A stretch of DNA of 39,680 nt from JAGXSE01 sp040757295 (GTDB lineage: Bacteria > Bacillota > PH28-bin88). Below are positions 8,448 to 15,105 of the stretch, one piece after another (position 1 is the stretch's first letter; the number at the start of each line of letters is the position of its first letter). Under the pieces are notes generated by a model that was not told the DNA's origin, searched no databases, and was given only the letters and a program-made list of their open reading frames with translations. The translations under genes were made by a program, and so were the position numbers. The DNA lies in contig JBFLXH010000023.1 of assembly GCA_040757295.1 (NCBI GenBank), positions 1 through 39,680 of the forward strand. The letters run 5' to 3'.

Positions 8448-8517
8448 AATCAGGCTTTTGCAGGAGAAATATGAGATTAAAGAAATCAATCTTTGATGCT
8501 GGGAAGGAGAATACTGA

Positions 8518-9234
8518 ATGCTCTCAACACTGCTGTTTGATCTTGATGGAACCCTATTGCCTATGGACGTGGACAAGTTCATGAAGCATTACTTGGGCCT
8601 CTTGGCGCCTCGGATGACCCAATTCCTGGCTCCTGAGGATTTTATCAGGGAATTGCTGGCCGCTACCACGGCTATGGCGCGAAACGACAACCCGAATAAA
8701 ACCAATAGAGAGGTCTTTAATGAGGTGTTTTTCGGAAAAACGGGGTTGCCTGAGGATGAAGTAATCCCGGTATTTGAAGATTTTTACCGCCGGGATTTTC
8801 CGTCTCTGGCTGTCCACACATCCCCTACTCCCATGGCCCGGGAGGTTGTCGAAACTGCCAAGAATAAAGGTTTAAAAATAGTAGTGGCCACTAATCCTTT
8901 ATTTCCGTTAATGGCTGTTCTGGAACGGCTGCGTTGGGCCGGCTTGGGCCAGGTAGAATTTGACCTGATTACCTCCTACGAGGAGATGCACTTCAGTAAG
9001 CCGAATTTAAATTATTACCGGGAGATTCTAGCCCGGTTAAATGTAGAACCGGAACAGTGCATGATAGTAGGAAACGATGTGGAGGAGGACCTGGTAGCAG
9101 GCAAGCTTAACATGCGGACATTTTTAGTACGGGACTGCTTGATCCAGCGGGGCCCCATGCCGGTTGAACCTGATTATGTGGGAAGCCTGGCAGATCTGTT
9201 ATCCTTAATTAAGGGTTTTGAAAGTATCAGATAA
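8518..9234 (+). CDS. HAD-superfamily phosphatase
   Basis: A 238-residue haloacid dehalogenase-like hydrolase with all four motifs: DLDGT at 8-12 (nucleophile Asp8, acid Asp10), Thr125 in VVATNP, Lys161 in FSKPN, and GNDVEED at 185-191 for Mg2+. A helical cap of about 80 residues between motifs I and II makes it a C1-cap type. These enzymes dephosphorylate small phosphorylated metabolites. GGAAGGAG lies about ten bases before the ATG. The nearest same-strand gene is ppnP, so a nucleotide 5'-phosphatase role is conceivable, but this is inference only. Confidence 0.88.
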   Translation: MLSTLLFDLDGTLLPMDVDKFMKHYLGLLAPRMTQFLAPEDFIRELLAATTAMARNDNPNKTNREVFNEVFFGKTGLPEDEVIPVFEDFYRRDFPSLAVHTSPTPMAREVVETAKNKGLKIVVATNPLFPLMAVLERLRWAGLGQVEFDLITSYEEMHFSKPNLNYYREILARLNVEPEQCMIVGNDVEEDLVAGKLNMRTFLVRDCLIQRGPMPVEPDYVGSLADLLSLIKGFESIR

Positions 9235-9263
9235 GAAAAAAGATAACTACTCAGGAGTCAGAG

Positions 9264-9301
9264 CGGGGGAAACAATCCCCCGCAAAAAGCCAAGACCCAG
9301 T
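9264..9301. repeat. Left arm of the inverted repeat framing ppnP
   Basis: The arm consists of a hairpin (GCGGGGG ... CCCCCGC, 9264-9283) followed by AAAAAGCCAAGACCCAGT. Positions 9277-9301 are an exact 25-base inverted match to 9727-9751. The similarity extends through the GC hairpin on the outer side, with differing loops. The hairpin could also act as terminator of the HAD gene on the plus strand, although it is followed by A rather than T. Confidence 0.75.
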
Positions 9302-9403
9302 GGAATAAAGATGTGCCTACTGGTAAAATTCTTGCCAGGATGGAGGATATTGGGTTGGGGACGCAGAACTTTTAAATTACTTTTTTAAAGGAGGCCGGTG
9401 GAG

Positions 9404-9721
9404 ATGGCTCAGTTCGAGAATGTAACAGTTGTAAAAAAGGCAAATGTCTATTATGACGGTAAGGTTACCAGCCGGACAGTTTTGTTTCCTGATGGAACAA
9501 AAAAAACCCTTGGCGTGATGCTGCCTGGTGAATATGAATTTGGAACTTCGGAAAAAGAGATCCTGGAAGTTCTGGGCGGGGATGTGGAGATCTTGCTGCC
9601 AGGTGAGTCGGAATGGCGTACCTTTGTTCCAGGGGACACCTTTGAAGTGCCAAAAGGTGCCAAGTTCGGCTTGAGAGTAAGCAAAGTATTCGATTATTGC
9701 TGCTCATACATAAAGGAATAA
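9404..9721 (+). CDS. ppnP: Pyrimidine/purine nucleoside phosphorylase PpnP (YaiE/DUF1255)
   Basis: A 105-residue single-domain cupin of the PpnP family, which splits many purine and pyrimidine nucleosides with phosphate into base and ribose 1-phosphate. Family signatures visible are YYDGKVTSRTVLFPDGTKKT, LGVMLPGEYEFGTSEKEILE, the cupin stretch GDVEILLPGESEW, and FEVPKGAKFGLRV. The length fits the family (about 94 residues plus a short N-terminal extension). I prefer the ATG at 9404 because AAGGAGG ends nine bases before it; a GTG two codons earlier is too close to that site. It stands alone between two inverted-repeat arms, which is unusual for a housekeeping gene. Confidence 0.92.
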   Translation: MAQFENVTVVKKANVYYDGKVTSRTVLFPDGTKKTLGVMLPGEYEFGTSEKEILEVLGGDVEILLPGESEWRTFVPGDTFEVPKGAKFGLRVSKVFDYCCSYIKE

Positions 9722-9726
9722 GTTCA

Positions 9727-9766
9727 ACTGGGTCTTGGCTTTTTGCGGGGGGAAAGCTTTTCCCGC
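9727..9766. repeat. Right arm of the inverted repeat framing ppnP
   Basis: It begins five bases after the ppnP stop. ACTGGGTCTTGGC leads into TTTTTGC and a hairpin GCGGG ... CCCGC that ends at 9766. Positions 9727-9751 exactly mirror 9277-9301. In an mRNA spanning ppnP the two arms would pair into a panhandle. Confidence 0.75.
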
Positions 9767-9781
9767 TGAAGCTTAGATTCG

Positions 9782-9821
9782 ACCAGTTCTTGGCTCCGGT
9801 TTACCGGAGCTTAGAACTGGT
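9782..9821. repeat. Long stem-loop between ppnP and repeat copy 2
   Basis: ACCAGTTCT and AGAACTGGT form the outer stem, and GCTCCGG and CCGGAGC the inner stem around a TTTA loop, with a two-base internal mismatch. It is a 40-base, strongly stable hairpin without a T tract. It could be the terminator or 3'-protecting structure of ppnP, or part of the mobile unit. Confidence 0.6.
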
Positions 9822-9840
9822 TAATCCCATAGGGGGCCAG

Positions 9841-9952
9841 TTATAATGAGCGAGGCCACTAATTATTCATTGATTTACCGTGGCCTCAAAGCGAATTTCA
9901 TACTCGGCTTCATTATGATAATGCAATTTTATCCCTTGCCGAGTATAATACA
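9841..9952 (+). repeat. Two-hairpin structured repeat, copy 2
   Basis: Same architecture as copy 1: AGGCCAC (9853-9859) with GTGGCCT (9880-9886), and ATACTCGGC (9900-9908) with GCCGAGTAT (9938-9946). From the first stem to the last it matches copy 1 almost base for base, except for an insertion of four bases in the first loop. Confidence 0.8.
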
Positions 9953-9970
9953 GTGGCGTAGCCGCTCTTT

Positions 9971-10078
9971 TAAAATGAGCAAGGCCACAAATTATTCATT
10001 AATTTACCGTGGCCTGAAAGCGAATTTCATGCTCGGCTTCATTGGCAGTAATCAAATTTTATTTCTTGCCGAGCATAT
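9971..10078 (+). repeat. Two-hairpin structured repeat, copy 3 (compensated stem)
   Basis: This copy follows copy 2 by about 20 bases. AGGCCAC (9982-9988) pairs with GTGGCCT (10009-10015). The second stem is ATGCTCGGC (10029-10037) with GCCGAGCAT (10068-10076): both sides have changed relative to copies 1 and 2 (A to G and T to C), so pairing is kept. The loop of stem 2 has diverged freely. This is the pattern expected of a structure under selection. Confidence 0.8.
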
Positions 10079-10185
10079 CCCGCCGCTTTAAAGAAGCGTA
10101 GGCTTAAGAGCGGGTAGCCATCTGTGATAAGCAGGCCAAGCCTTCCTCGATTTTTTAGGAATCCTGTATACTTTTGCTGGTTCTA

Positions 10186-10214
10186 TTGACATTTAGTGGG
10201 CTGCGGGATATCTT
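10186..10214 (+). promoter_or_regulatory. Probable promoter of the 31-residue membrane peptide
   Basis: A perfect TTGACA (10186-10191) with TATCTT 17 bases downstream (10209-10214); TATATT lies a little further on. The peptide start is about 43 bases downstream. Confidence 0.4.
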
Positions 10215-10256
10215 ATATTCTAAGCCCCTAATTTAAACCTTTCGAGGAGGGTTACT

Positions 10257-10352
10257 ATGGAAAATCTTTTGTGGGTTCTAATTATTTTATTTGCCCCGCT
10301 GGTAGCCCTTAAACTCTTTTTTAAGGGAAGGCAGTCACTTAAACCAAACTAA
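10257..10352 (+). CDS. 31-residue single-span membrane peptide
   Basis: The ATG at 10257 follows CGAGGAGGG with six bases between. The peptide starts MENLLWVLIILFAPLVALKL and continues FFKGRQSLKPN: one hydrophobic helix of about 20 residues and a basic tail, so the tail should face the cytoplasm. It has a promoter-like sequence 43 bases upstream and a good intrinsic terminator 12 bases after the stop, which makes a real stand-alone gene likely despite its size. I do not recognise a family. It could be a regulator of a membrane protein or a type I toxin-like peptide; there is no antisense RNA evidence. Confidence 0.6.
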   Translation: MENLLWVLIILFAPLVALKLFFKGRQSLKPN

Positions 10353-10363
10353 AAAACATAATT

Positions 10364-10391
10364 AGCAGGCCGCGGGGCCTGCTATTATTTT
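10364..10391 (+). terminator. Intrinsic terminator of the small membrane peptide gene
   Basis: AGCAGGCC, loop GCGG, GGCCTGCT, then ATTATTTTTG. A perfect 8-bp GC-rich stem followed by a T-rich tract. Confidence 0.75.
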
Positions 10392-10473
10392 TGTGGGTAC
10401 TTTTTAGTTCTATTTTTTTTACATCAGTGTAAATTAGTCTAAGTTGAATTAGATGAAACTTGGAGGTGTCATT

Positions 10474-10650
10474 GTGAGATTGATTGCCTGGTATGCTTCG
10501 AGACCGTTTTTTATGAACACGCCCCAGGTGGTTTCCCGCTGTCCAAAATGCGGCAACCAGGCCGTCCGGCTAAAAGAGAACAGCGGGCGCTATTTCTTTT
10601 GGTGCAACTCCTGCCTCTGGCTCAGAAAGGCTCTGGTCTTTGGCTGGTAG
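10474..10650 (+). CDS. Small zinc-ribbon protein
   Basis: A 58-residue protein starting at GTG, five bases after GGAGGTG. A start 21 bases earlier (ATG 10453) would place the ribosome site inside the gene. After an N-terminal RLIAWYASRPFFMN it has CPKCGN ... CNSC (two CxxC pairs about 18 residues apart), a C4 zinc ribbon of the kind found in topoisomerase-like and transcription-associated ribbons. Function is unknown. It converges with spoVT, with 21 bases between the two stops. Confidence 0.6.
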   Translation: MRLIAWYASRPFFMNTPQVVSRCPKCGNQAVRLKENSGRYFFWCNSCLWLRKALVFGW

Positions 10651-10671
10651 GCATACTTTTTTAGTTGTGCT

Positions 10672-11193
10672 CTACTGCAGCATCCTCTTGCCCAAGAACC
10701 TTCCGGCTACCTCAATAGCCTTTAAAGCTTCTTCCTTCAAATTATCCTTCGCGGCAACTACGATAGTGCCTACCCGTTCTTCTCCTTTCAGCACTGGGGC
10801 TACGGCTACCTGGGCAAAAGCCGGCCCACCTTCGCTTAAAAGTTGAACATCGTTTAAGATTACCGGCTCTCCCCCGGCAGCAGCTTCTTCGATAACAGGA
10901 TTAAGGTCTTTCCCCTTTTCTTTTTTTGGCAAACCAGCTACGGCGATGATCTCCCTGGTGTCCGCAATCGCCACCGGCTGTCCCAGGTTCTCAAACAGAG
11001 AAAGCGCATATTCTTTAGCATTATCTTCCAATGAGGTGACTGGAGCATATCGTTTCAGGATTACTTCACCATCGCGGTCGACAAAAATCTCCAAAGGGTC
11101 TCCTTCGCGGATCCTGAGGGTTCGGCGAACTTCTTTCGGGATTACCACCCGGCCCAGGTCATCTATTCTTCTGACGACTCCGGTAGCTTTCAT
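10672..11193 (-). CDS. spoVT: Stage V sporulation protein T, AbrB-type regulator
   Basis: A 173-residue protein with an N-terminal AbrB/SpoVT swapped-hairpin DNA-binding domain (MKATGVVRRIDDLGRVVIPK, then EVRRTLRIREGDPLEIFVD) and a C-terminal GAF-like domain from about residue 55. Length and domain order match Bacillus SpoVT (178 residues), which tunes forespore gene expression under SigG. AGAGGGGGA precedes the ATG. Its presence is the best sign in the window that the host makes endospores. In many Firmicutes it lies near mfd and a spore polysaccharide exporter; here it is divergent from a YkvI-type permease. Confidence 0.93.
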   Translation of the reverse strand: MKATGVVRRIDDLGRVVIPKEVRRTLRIREGDPLEIFVDRDGEVILKRYAPVTSLEDNAKEYALSLFENLGQPVAIADTREIIAVAGLPKKEKGKDLNPVIEEAAAGGEPVILNDVQLLSEGGPAFAQVAVAPVLKGEERVGTIVVAAKDNLKEEALKAIEVAGRFLGKRMLQ

Positions 11194-11399
11194 TGTAATT
11201 TCCCCCTCTGCGTGTTGTCTGTGTTAGATTGCCCCAATTTAGGTTTTTTAAGCAGAATTTTTCTATGCAGATGTTTCAGCTTTTGGTCGGATATGCCAAG
11301 TTTGCCTTTAGAGAGGGTTTTCAGTTCTAGCGGGAGAGGGCTGACATATAAATCCTTTAGGGGATCTGTATTCTCAGTTTTTAAAGCGAGCTGAGCCGT

Positions 11400-12464
11400 T
11401 TGAAAAAAGACATCAGCCCTTTTTCCCTGGCTGCAACGTATATCGGAACAGTAGTAGGGGCAGGATTCGCCTCTGGCCTGGAAGTGCTGCAGTTTTTTGG
11501 TTATCTTGGAGTCAAAGGGATTTGGGGCCTTTTATTAACAACAGCTCTTTTCACTCTTTTCGGCTATTTCGTGCTCGAATTAGGTTTCCAGCTCCGGGCC
11601 AACTGCCATTTGCCGGTAATTCGCCATGCCGGGGGGCCACTTATTGGCCGGATCATTGATGTGGTCATCACCTTCTTTTTGTTTGGCGCTTTAACAATTA
11701 TGATGGCGGGCGGAGGAGCAATCCTTCATGAGCAATTCGGCTTGCCTAAACTTCTTGGGAATTCCTTAATGGCCATTATTTCTATTTTAACGGTAGTCGT
11801 AGGGATTGGCGGTGTCATTTCGGCCAACAGCCTGGTGGTGCCCCTGTTGTTTTTTGCAGTAATCGGCGTCTCTGGCTATTCTCTCTTTATGCGTCCGGGA
11901 GCCATCGCCCAAAACCTGATGGAACTGGATGCCAGCCAGGCAGTTCTATCTTGGTGGCCGGCCTCTGCGGTGGCTTACACGTCCTATAATATTATCCTGG
12001 CGGTAGCTGTCCTGGCGCCTTTAGGAGCTTTAAGCTCAAGCCGGCGAACTCTAAAACTGGGCGCGTTAATGGGCGGGTTTGGCCTGGGTCTGGCGGCAAT
12101 AGCTATTACCCTGGCCCTGTGGGCAAAACTGCCTGAAGCTGCAAAATATGAAATCCCAATGGTTTATGTTGCCGGGGGTTTTTCCTGCGGGATTCGATGG
12201 GCTTACAGCCTGGTGCTCTTGACGGAGGTCTACACAACAGCAGTAGGCAACCTTTACGGTTTTTGCGCCCGGATGATTGACCCCGAAAGGGGCCGAGGCT
12301 TCCCGCTGCTGGTGGTCATCACTGGCGTAGCTGCCTTCCTGGCTGCCCAACTGGGCTTTACTACCATGGTGCGGGTCTTATATCCTGCTATGGGTTATGC
12401 CGGGTTAATACTGTTGGGGGCCTTGACCTACCGCAAGGTTAAAGATCTGTTCAAACTCCGGTAA
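11400..12464 (+). CDS. YkvI-family membrane protein (predicted APC-superfamily permease)
   Basis: A 354-residue protein with about ten membrane segments. The start LAATYIGTVVGAGFASGLEV, with glycine-rich GTVVGAGFASG in segment 1, is the signature of YkvI-like proteins, which resemble LeuT-fold transporters. Substrate unknown. The start is TTG at 11400 with only a weak GAG upstream; no better in-frame start exists. It is divergent from spoVT (206 bases between starts) and ends at a clear terminator. Confidence 0.8.
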   Translation: MKKDISPFSLAATYIGTVVGAGFASGLEVLQFFGYLGVKGIWGLLLTTALFTLFGYFVLELGFQLRANCHLPVIRHAGGPLIGRIIDVVITFFLFGALTIMMAGGGAILHEQFGLPKLLGNSLMAIISILTVVVGIGGVISANSLVVPLLFFAVIGVSGYSLFMRPGAIAQNLMELDASQAVLSWWPASAVAYTSYNIILAVAVLAPLGALSSSRRTLKLGALMGGFGLGLAAIAITLALWAKLPEAAKYEIPMVYVAGGFSCGIRWAYSLVLLTEVYTTAVGNLYGFCARMIDPERGRGFPLLVVITGVAAFLAAQLGFTTMVRVLYPAMGYAGLILLGALTYRKVKDLFKLR

Positions 12465-12490
12465 ATCTAGGCCACTTTGGGTTTTTGCTC

Positions 12491-12514
12491 TACCCTGAAT
12501 AGGGTACTTTTTTT
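12491..12514 (+). terminator. Intrinsic terminator after the YkvI-type gene
   Basis: TACCCT, loop GAAT, AGGGTA, then CTTTTTTT. A short perfect stem with seven consecutive T. Confidence 0.75.
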
Positions 12515-12602
12515 GGCATCTTAATTCATAGGGTTGGCAGGGAAACGTCCGGGAAAAACGAAAAGAAATGAACAGGTCATTTGCTGAAATGGAGGACGTC
12601 TT

Positions 12603-13112
12603 ATGGCAATTGTCTTAATTATTTTAGGAATCCAGATCGTATATGTTTCTTTTTTCACCCTGCGGATGATCCTAATGTTAAAAGGCAGGTTGTACCTGGC
12701 TTCCGCTTTAAGCGCAATTGAAGTGTTGATTTATATTTTAGGCTTATCCCTGGTAATCAATAACCTGAACAACTTTGCCAATGTTGCTGCCTACTGTGGA
12801 GGCTATGCTTTAGGTGTAATCAGCGGAACCAAAATCGAAGAGCGGATGGCCCTGGGCTTCCTTACGGTCGAGATGATTACCCGAGATATCTCCAATGTCA
12901 TTCCGGACACTTTGCGCAGCCATGGTTATGGAGTGACCAACTGGTTTGCCGAGGGTCGGGAGGGTCCCCGCCAGGTCTTGATGATCTTGACGAAAAGGGG
13001 AAATCTCGCAAAGCTCCAATCCCTGATTCTTTGTTTAGATCCTAAGGCTTTTCTTGTTTCTTACGAGCCGAAAACCTTCAATGGAGGATTTTTAGCTAGG
13101 AAAGTATTTTAG
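12603..13112 (+). CDS. UPF0316 (DUF2179/DUF5698) membrane protein
   Basis: A 169-residue protein with three N-terminal membrane segments and a C-terminal soluble domain from about residue 90. FTLRMILMLKGR and the NFANVAAYCGGYALGVISGT-type glycine-rich third segment are hallmarks of the UPF0316 family (Bacillus YebE relatives). The tail, TRDISNVIPDTLRSHGYGVT to the end, is a DUF2179 domain as also found in YitT-type proteins. GGAGGACG lies just before the ATG. Function is not established. It lies 14 bases upstream of the hydroxyacid dehydrogenase and is probably co-transcribed with it. Confidence 0.85.
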   Translation: MAIVLIILGIQIVYVSFFTLRMILMLKGRLYLASALSAIEVLIYILGLSLVINNLNNFANVAAYCGGYALGVISGTKIEERMALGFLTVEMITRDISNVIPDTLRSHGYGVTNWFAEGREGPRQVLMILTKRGNLAKLQSLILCLDPKAFLVSYEPKTFNGGFLARKVF

Positions 13113-13126
13113 AGGGAGGGTCATCT

Positions 13127-14119
13127 TTGGTTAATTTAATTGGCATTCTACACAAACAAAACCACCGCTATGCAGACCGCAGTATCACCGAACGGCACCT
13201 GGCCATGGTGAGACAGCGGTTTCCTGCGGCTAAAATAGCGCTGGCAGAGACAGAAACGGATTTAATGAGAGAAGCGCTGGATGCCCAAGTTTTGGTTACC
13301 TGGGGAATGATTGACCCGCCATTACGGTTTTGCCGGGAGGCCCGGGGTTTAAAATGGATCCACGCTTTGAGCGCCGGGGTGGACAGCCTTTTGGCGCCGG
13401 AAGTAATCGAACTTGGTATCCCGATTACCTGTACCAAGGGCATTCACGGTTTTCCCATCAGCGATCATGTGCTGTCCTTTATCCTTGCTTTCAGCCGGGG
13501 ACTGCCCCGCTTTTTCGTTCAGAAGCACCAGAAGAAATGGTCCCGTTACCCCTTTACGGATGAGGTGGCCGGAAAAACAGTGGCTATAATCGGGCTAGGC
13601 AGCATTGGCAGGGAAATCGCCAGGAAGTGCCGGGCCCTGGATATGCAGGTAGTAGCCTTAAGCCGGAAGGCCCAAGGAAAATCGGAGGCAGAGGGTGTAG
13701 AATTCCTTTATGGCCCCGACCAAGTGACAGAGATGCTGTCAGTAGCTGACTATGTGGTGCTGGCCTTGCCCTTGACACCTGCCACCCGCCACTTTATAGA
13801 CAGGGAAAAGCTGGCAGCTATGAAAAAAACGGCGATCCTTATCAATATTGGCCGCGGTGGTTCGGTTGATGAAAAGGAGTTGATTGCAGCATTAAAAGAG
13901 GGTAAGCTGGCCGGCGCCGGGTTAGATGTTTTTGAAGAAGAGCCCTTGCCTGCGGATAGCCCCTTATGGGAAATGGAAAATGTGATCATCACCCCTCATA
14001 CTGCTGCTCTATCCCCGTATTACATCGACCGGGCGATGGAGGTTTTTTGCCAGAACCTGGCTCGGTTCCAGGCCGGAGAGCCCTTGCTCAACCTGGTCGA
14101 TATAGAAAAAGGCTATTGA
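13127..14119 (+). CDS. D-2-hydroxyacid dehydrogenase, NAD-dependent
   Basis: A 330-residue enzyme of the D-isomer-specific 2-hydroxyacid dehydrogenase family. The Rossmann motif IIGLGSIGREIA (GxGxxG at 156-161) follows an N-terminal catalytic half; the catalytic triad is Arg243 in NIGRGG, a glutamate in DVFEEEP around 270-272, and His291 in ITPHTAA. It interconverts a 2-oxoacid and its D-2-hydroxyacid; the particular substrate cannot be read from sequence. The start is TTG after GAGGGAGGG. Its TGA is followed at once by a GGGGACGGTTC dispersed repeat. Confidence 0.9.
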   Translation: MVNLIGILHKQNHRYADRSITERHLAMVRQRFPAAKIALAETETDLMREALDAQVLVTWGMIDPPLRFCREARGLKWIHALSAGVDSLLAPEVIELGIPITCTKGIHGFPISDHVLSFILAFSRGLPRFFVQKHQKKWSRYPFTDEVAGKTVAIIGLGSIGREIARKCRALDMQVVALSRKAQGKSEAEGVEFLYGPDQVTEMLSVADYVVLALPLTPATRHFIDREKLAAMKKTAILINIGRGGSVDEKELIAALKEGKLAGAGLDVFEEEPLPADSPLWEMENVIITPHTAALSPYYIDRAMEVFCQNLARFQAGEPLLNLVDIEKGY

Positions 14120-14120
14120 G

Positions 14121-14155
14121 AGCAAGTGAGCAAGTGGGGACGGTTCTTTCTTGCC
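14121..14155 (+). repeat. GGGGACGGTTC dispersed repeat, copy A
   Basis: GCAAGTGA GCAAGT GGGGACGGTTC TTT CTTGC: one 8-base tandem unit, the GGGGACGGTTC core, and GCAAG/CTTGC ends that can pair. It begins two bases after the dehydrogenase stop. Related copies lie at 14993 and 18845. It resembles REP-like palindromes dispersed by RAYT transposases in Firmicutes, although no transposase is in the window. Confidence 0.65.
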
Positions 14156-14187
14156 TACTTTCTTGCCTAACAACAGCCGGATGTGGT

Positions 14188-14255
14188 TTGCAAAATCCCA
14201 GAGCTAGTGGTATAATATGGACATCCTGAGGAGCCCCTGCCAGCCGGCAGGGGCT
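14188..14255 (+). promoter_or_regulatory. Promoter and leader hairpin of the B3/B4-domain gene
   Basis: TTGCAA (14188-14193), 17 bases, then a perfect TATAAT (14211-14216). The leader then contains AGCCCCTGCC (14232-14241) pairing exactly with GGCAGGGGCT (14246-14255) around an AGCC loop. The hairpin lacks a T run, so it is more likely a stability or regulatory stem than a terminator. Confidence 0.6.
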
Positions 14256-14288
14256 GCCTGTTAAGTTGGCCTTAAGGGAGGGGTTCAT

Positions 14289-14993
14289 GTGCGTTTCTTT
14301 GTTGATAACCGGTTTTTCGAGCAGCTGCCTGATGTTTGCTTTGGCATCGTGGTAGCGAAAGGACTGGATAACCATGGGGAAAGCCTCCTGATCGACAGGC
14401 TCTTGCAAGAGCAAGTGGCTTTGGTGCGGCTCCGATTTGCTGGAGTTAACATTAAAGAAAGCCCTGAGATTAGCTGCTACCGGGAGGCCTTCAAAAAACT
14501 GGGGATAAACCCGAACAAGTTTATGAGTTCAGTCGAAGCTATGGTCACCAGGATTTCAAAGGGCGGGGAATTGCCAAGCATCAATAAGGTGGTAAATCTG
14601 GTGAATGCCCTCTCCTTAAAATATATTTTACCCATGGGCGCCCACGATGTGAACCGGCTCAGTGGCTCCCTGGGAGTAAAGGTTGCTTCCGGGACTGAGC
14701 GGTTTGTGCCTTTGGGCCAGGTTGACCCTGAGCCGGTAGAACCAGGGGAGATTGTCTACGCTGACGAAGGAGAGGTGCGTACTCGCCGCTGGATCTGGCG
14801 CCAAGGGGACGGGGCCAAGGTAACCCAGGATTCAACCAACATTTTTTTCCCCATAGACGGTTTTGCTGGAGTAAACGGGGAAGCTGTGCTGGCGGCCCGG
14901 AATGAACTGGCTGATTTGCTGGCAGAGGTCTTTGGCTGCAGGGTCAAGACAGGCTGGATTGACAGCCGCTCCCGAGAAGAGGAGTTGGGCTAG
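14289..14993 (+). CDS. B3/B4 tRNA-binding domain protein
   Basis: A 234-residue protein whose core (about 60-215) matches the B3/B4 domain known from the beta subunit of phenylalanyl-tRNA synthetase, where it carries the editing site. Stand-alone versions are common. Visible landmarks are YREAFKKLGINPNKFMSSVE, NKVVNLVNALSLKYILPMGAHD and a C-terminal IDGFAGVNGEAVLAARNELA. The role may be editing of mischarged tRNA or amino-acid binding; this is inferred from the fold only. The start is GTG, seven bases after GGGAGGGG. It has its own promoter. Confidence 0.8.
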   Translation: MRFFVDNRFFEQLPDVCFGIVVAKGLDNHGESLLIDRLLQEQVALVRLRFAGVNIKESPEISCYREAFKKLGINPNKFMSSVEAMVTRISKGGELPSINKVVNLVNALSLKYILPMGAHDVNRLSGSLGVKVASGTERFVPLGQVDPEPVEPGEIVYADEGEVRTRRWIWRQGDGAKVTQDSTNIFFPIDGFAGVNGEAVLAARNELADLLAEVFGCRVKTGWIDSRSREEELG

Positions 14994-15025
14994 CAAGTGA
15001 GCAAGTGAGCAAGTGGGGACGGTTC
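14993..15025 (+). repeat. GGGGACGGTTC dispersed repeat, copy B (right arm missing)
   Basis: Three tandem GCAAGTGA-type units run into GGGGACGGTTC. The expected closing CTTGC is absent: the sequence switches to GTGCGTCC. The first base overlaps the stop codon of the B3/B4 gene. Confidence 0.6.
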
Positions 15026-15105
15026 GTGCGTCCAAGCATAGGCCGCATTGTATAGTGGGTGCGATTCCCACCCAGTAAGGTCTAGCCAACCGCTGGTAGC
15101 TAGCC
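15026..15105 (+). other. Possible 5' fragment of a group II intron
   Basis: Directly at the broken end of repeat copy B the sequence reads GTGCGTCCAAGCATAGGC, which resembles the start of the intron at 37711 (GTGCGCCCGGCATGGGCG). A hairpin GTGGG ... CCCAC with a GTGCGATTC-type loop follows, as seen in domain I of bacterial group II introns. No open frame or domain V follows, so it would be a short truncated relic. This is based on resemblance alone. Confidence 0.35.

Noticed and set aside
9846..10091. An 81-codon open frame made of two similar peptide halves (MSEATNYSLIYRG and MSKATNYSLIYRG types)
   Set aside because: It is a by-product of repeat copies 2 and 3 lying in phase. Copy 1 has a four-base deletion that gives a stop after seven codons, there is no ribosome site, and the conserved feature is base pairing, not the protein.
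11212..11394. A 60-codon frame between spoVT and the YkvI-type gene
   Set aside because: It has no Shine-Dalgarno sequence and lies in the divergent promoter region of the two genes.
15040..15080. A tRNA T-arm-like sequence (GTGGG, GTGCGATTC-type loop, CCCAC)
   Set aside because: No acceptor stem, anticodon arm or CCA end can be fitted around it. It is better explained as part of a group II intron fragment.
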